Shown in pieces: positions 63,872 to 64,000 of a stretch of DNA of 64,000 nucleotides (position 1 is the stretch's first letter; each line of letters starts with the position of its first letter). The notes below the pieces were generated by a model that was given only the letters and a program-made list of their open reading frames with translations, did no database searches and had not been told where the DNA came from. A program made the position numbers and the translations under genes. The stretch comes from Bacteroidales bacterium (GTDB lineage: Bacteria; Bacteroidota; Bacteroidia; Bacteroidales; Azobacteroidaceae), in the NCBI GenBank assembly GCA_003851245.1, contig BHEP01000003.1, positions 28,942 to 92,941 on the forward strand, given 5' to 3'.

Positions 63872-64000
63872 CATCCGCTTAGCAGAAACGGCTTAACGAA
63901 GCCGCTTAGATAGTCTCTATAATGCGTGACACAAGTCACTAGGAGTAGACAAACACTATCATAAGCATACGATCTTTGAAAGATTTCCATAATGTAATAA
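63872..64000 (+). ncRNA. probable 16S rRNA leader (5' external transcribed spacer), partial
   Basis: The segment is GC-richer than its flank and has nested hairpins: CGGCTT/AAGCCG (63889-63904), GTGAC/GTCAC (63926-63939) inside a GATAGT/ACTATC pair (63909-63914 with 63955-63960), then ATCTT/AAGAT near 63972-63984. This layout, with GATCTTTGAAAGATTT close to the end, fits an rRNA leader. The 16S gene itself is not in the window. Confidence 0.55.

Larger units (their letters stand above)
63537..64000. other. terminal non-coding region leading to a probable rRNA operon
   Basis: No gene is visible in these 464 bp. They hold the SusCD terminator, a first -7-like box TATCTTTG (63672-63679), AT-rich sequence and the stronger promoter and leader described separately. 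Confidence 0.7.

Overview
The window is chromosomal DNA of a Bacteroidota bacterium, most likely order Bacteroidales. Supporting signs are type IX secretion genes (porU, porV), a SusC/SusD pair with its ECF sigma/FecR switch, a fused SecDF, a Rex repressor, an L-fucose locus, an AT-rich composition, and many promoters of the Bacteroidetes form TTTG, 19-20 bp, TAnnTTTG. I cannot name the genus. No prophage, insertion sequence, integrase, CRISPR array or restriction system was seen.

Layout. 0-6.6 kb: the 3' end of an agmatine deiminase gene, an unknown lipoprotein, then on the minus strand a sigma-54 response regulator, a large hybrid histidine kinase and a SerA-like dehydrogenase. 6.9-10.8 kb: fucI-fucA-fucP for L-fucose uptake and breakdown, with no fucK. 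10.8-18.2 kb: rarA, serC (flanked on both sides by short tandem repeats), a three-gene envelope cluster (unknown protein, holin-like membrane protein, YtxH), guaA, the psd-pssA phospholipid pair and a SUI1 protein. 18.3-27.7 kb: a tightly spaced plus-strand run rex, FAH-family hydrolase, porU, porV, ispF, secreted subtilase, xseA. This puts the T9SS sortase and its outer-membrane shuttle next to a probable cargo. 27.8-30.5 kb: a membrane EEP protein and two overlapping rhomboids. 30.8-38.6 kb: HU, argS, a FemAB/GNAT-like protein, secDF, corA and tRNA-Val.

38.6-51.6 kb is mostly minus strand. It holds an exported amidohydrolase and a long tight run: tig, clpP, clpX, recQ, an ECF-transporter S component, a phosphoribosyltransferase, a Tat-exported DUF362 protein and a membrane polyferredoxin with about six 4Fe-4S motifs. 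An OPT oligopeptide transporter lies upstream of that run. 51.8-54.7 kb: recR, a HAD hydrolase, a family 2 glycosyltransferase and a GNAT acetyltransferase.

54.8-63.5 kb is the accessory part: ECF sigma, FecR anti-sigma, small lipoprotein, SusC with an STN domain, SusD and an EEP-family lipoprotein phosphoesterase. No glycoside hydrolase is present, so the imported substrate may be a phosphodiester or phosphomonoester compound. This is the best candidate for an undescribed uptake system. Between the lipoprotein and susC lie a REP-like double hairpin and a decayed copy of the fecR 3' end. The last 130 bp look like the promoter and leader of an rRNA operon whose 16S gene would begin beyond the window.

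Promoter and hairpin coordinates were read by eye. Domain names come from motif recognition without database searches.
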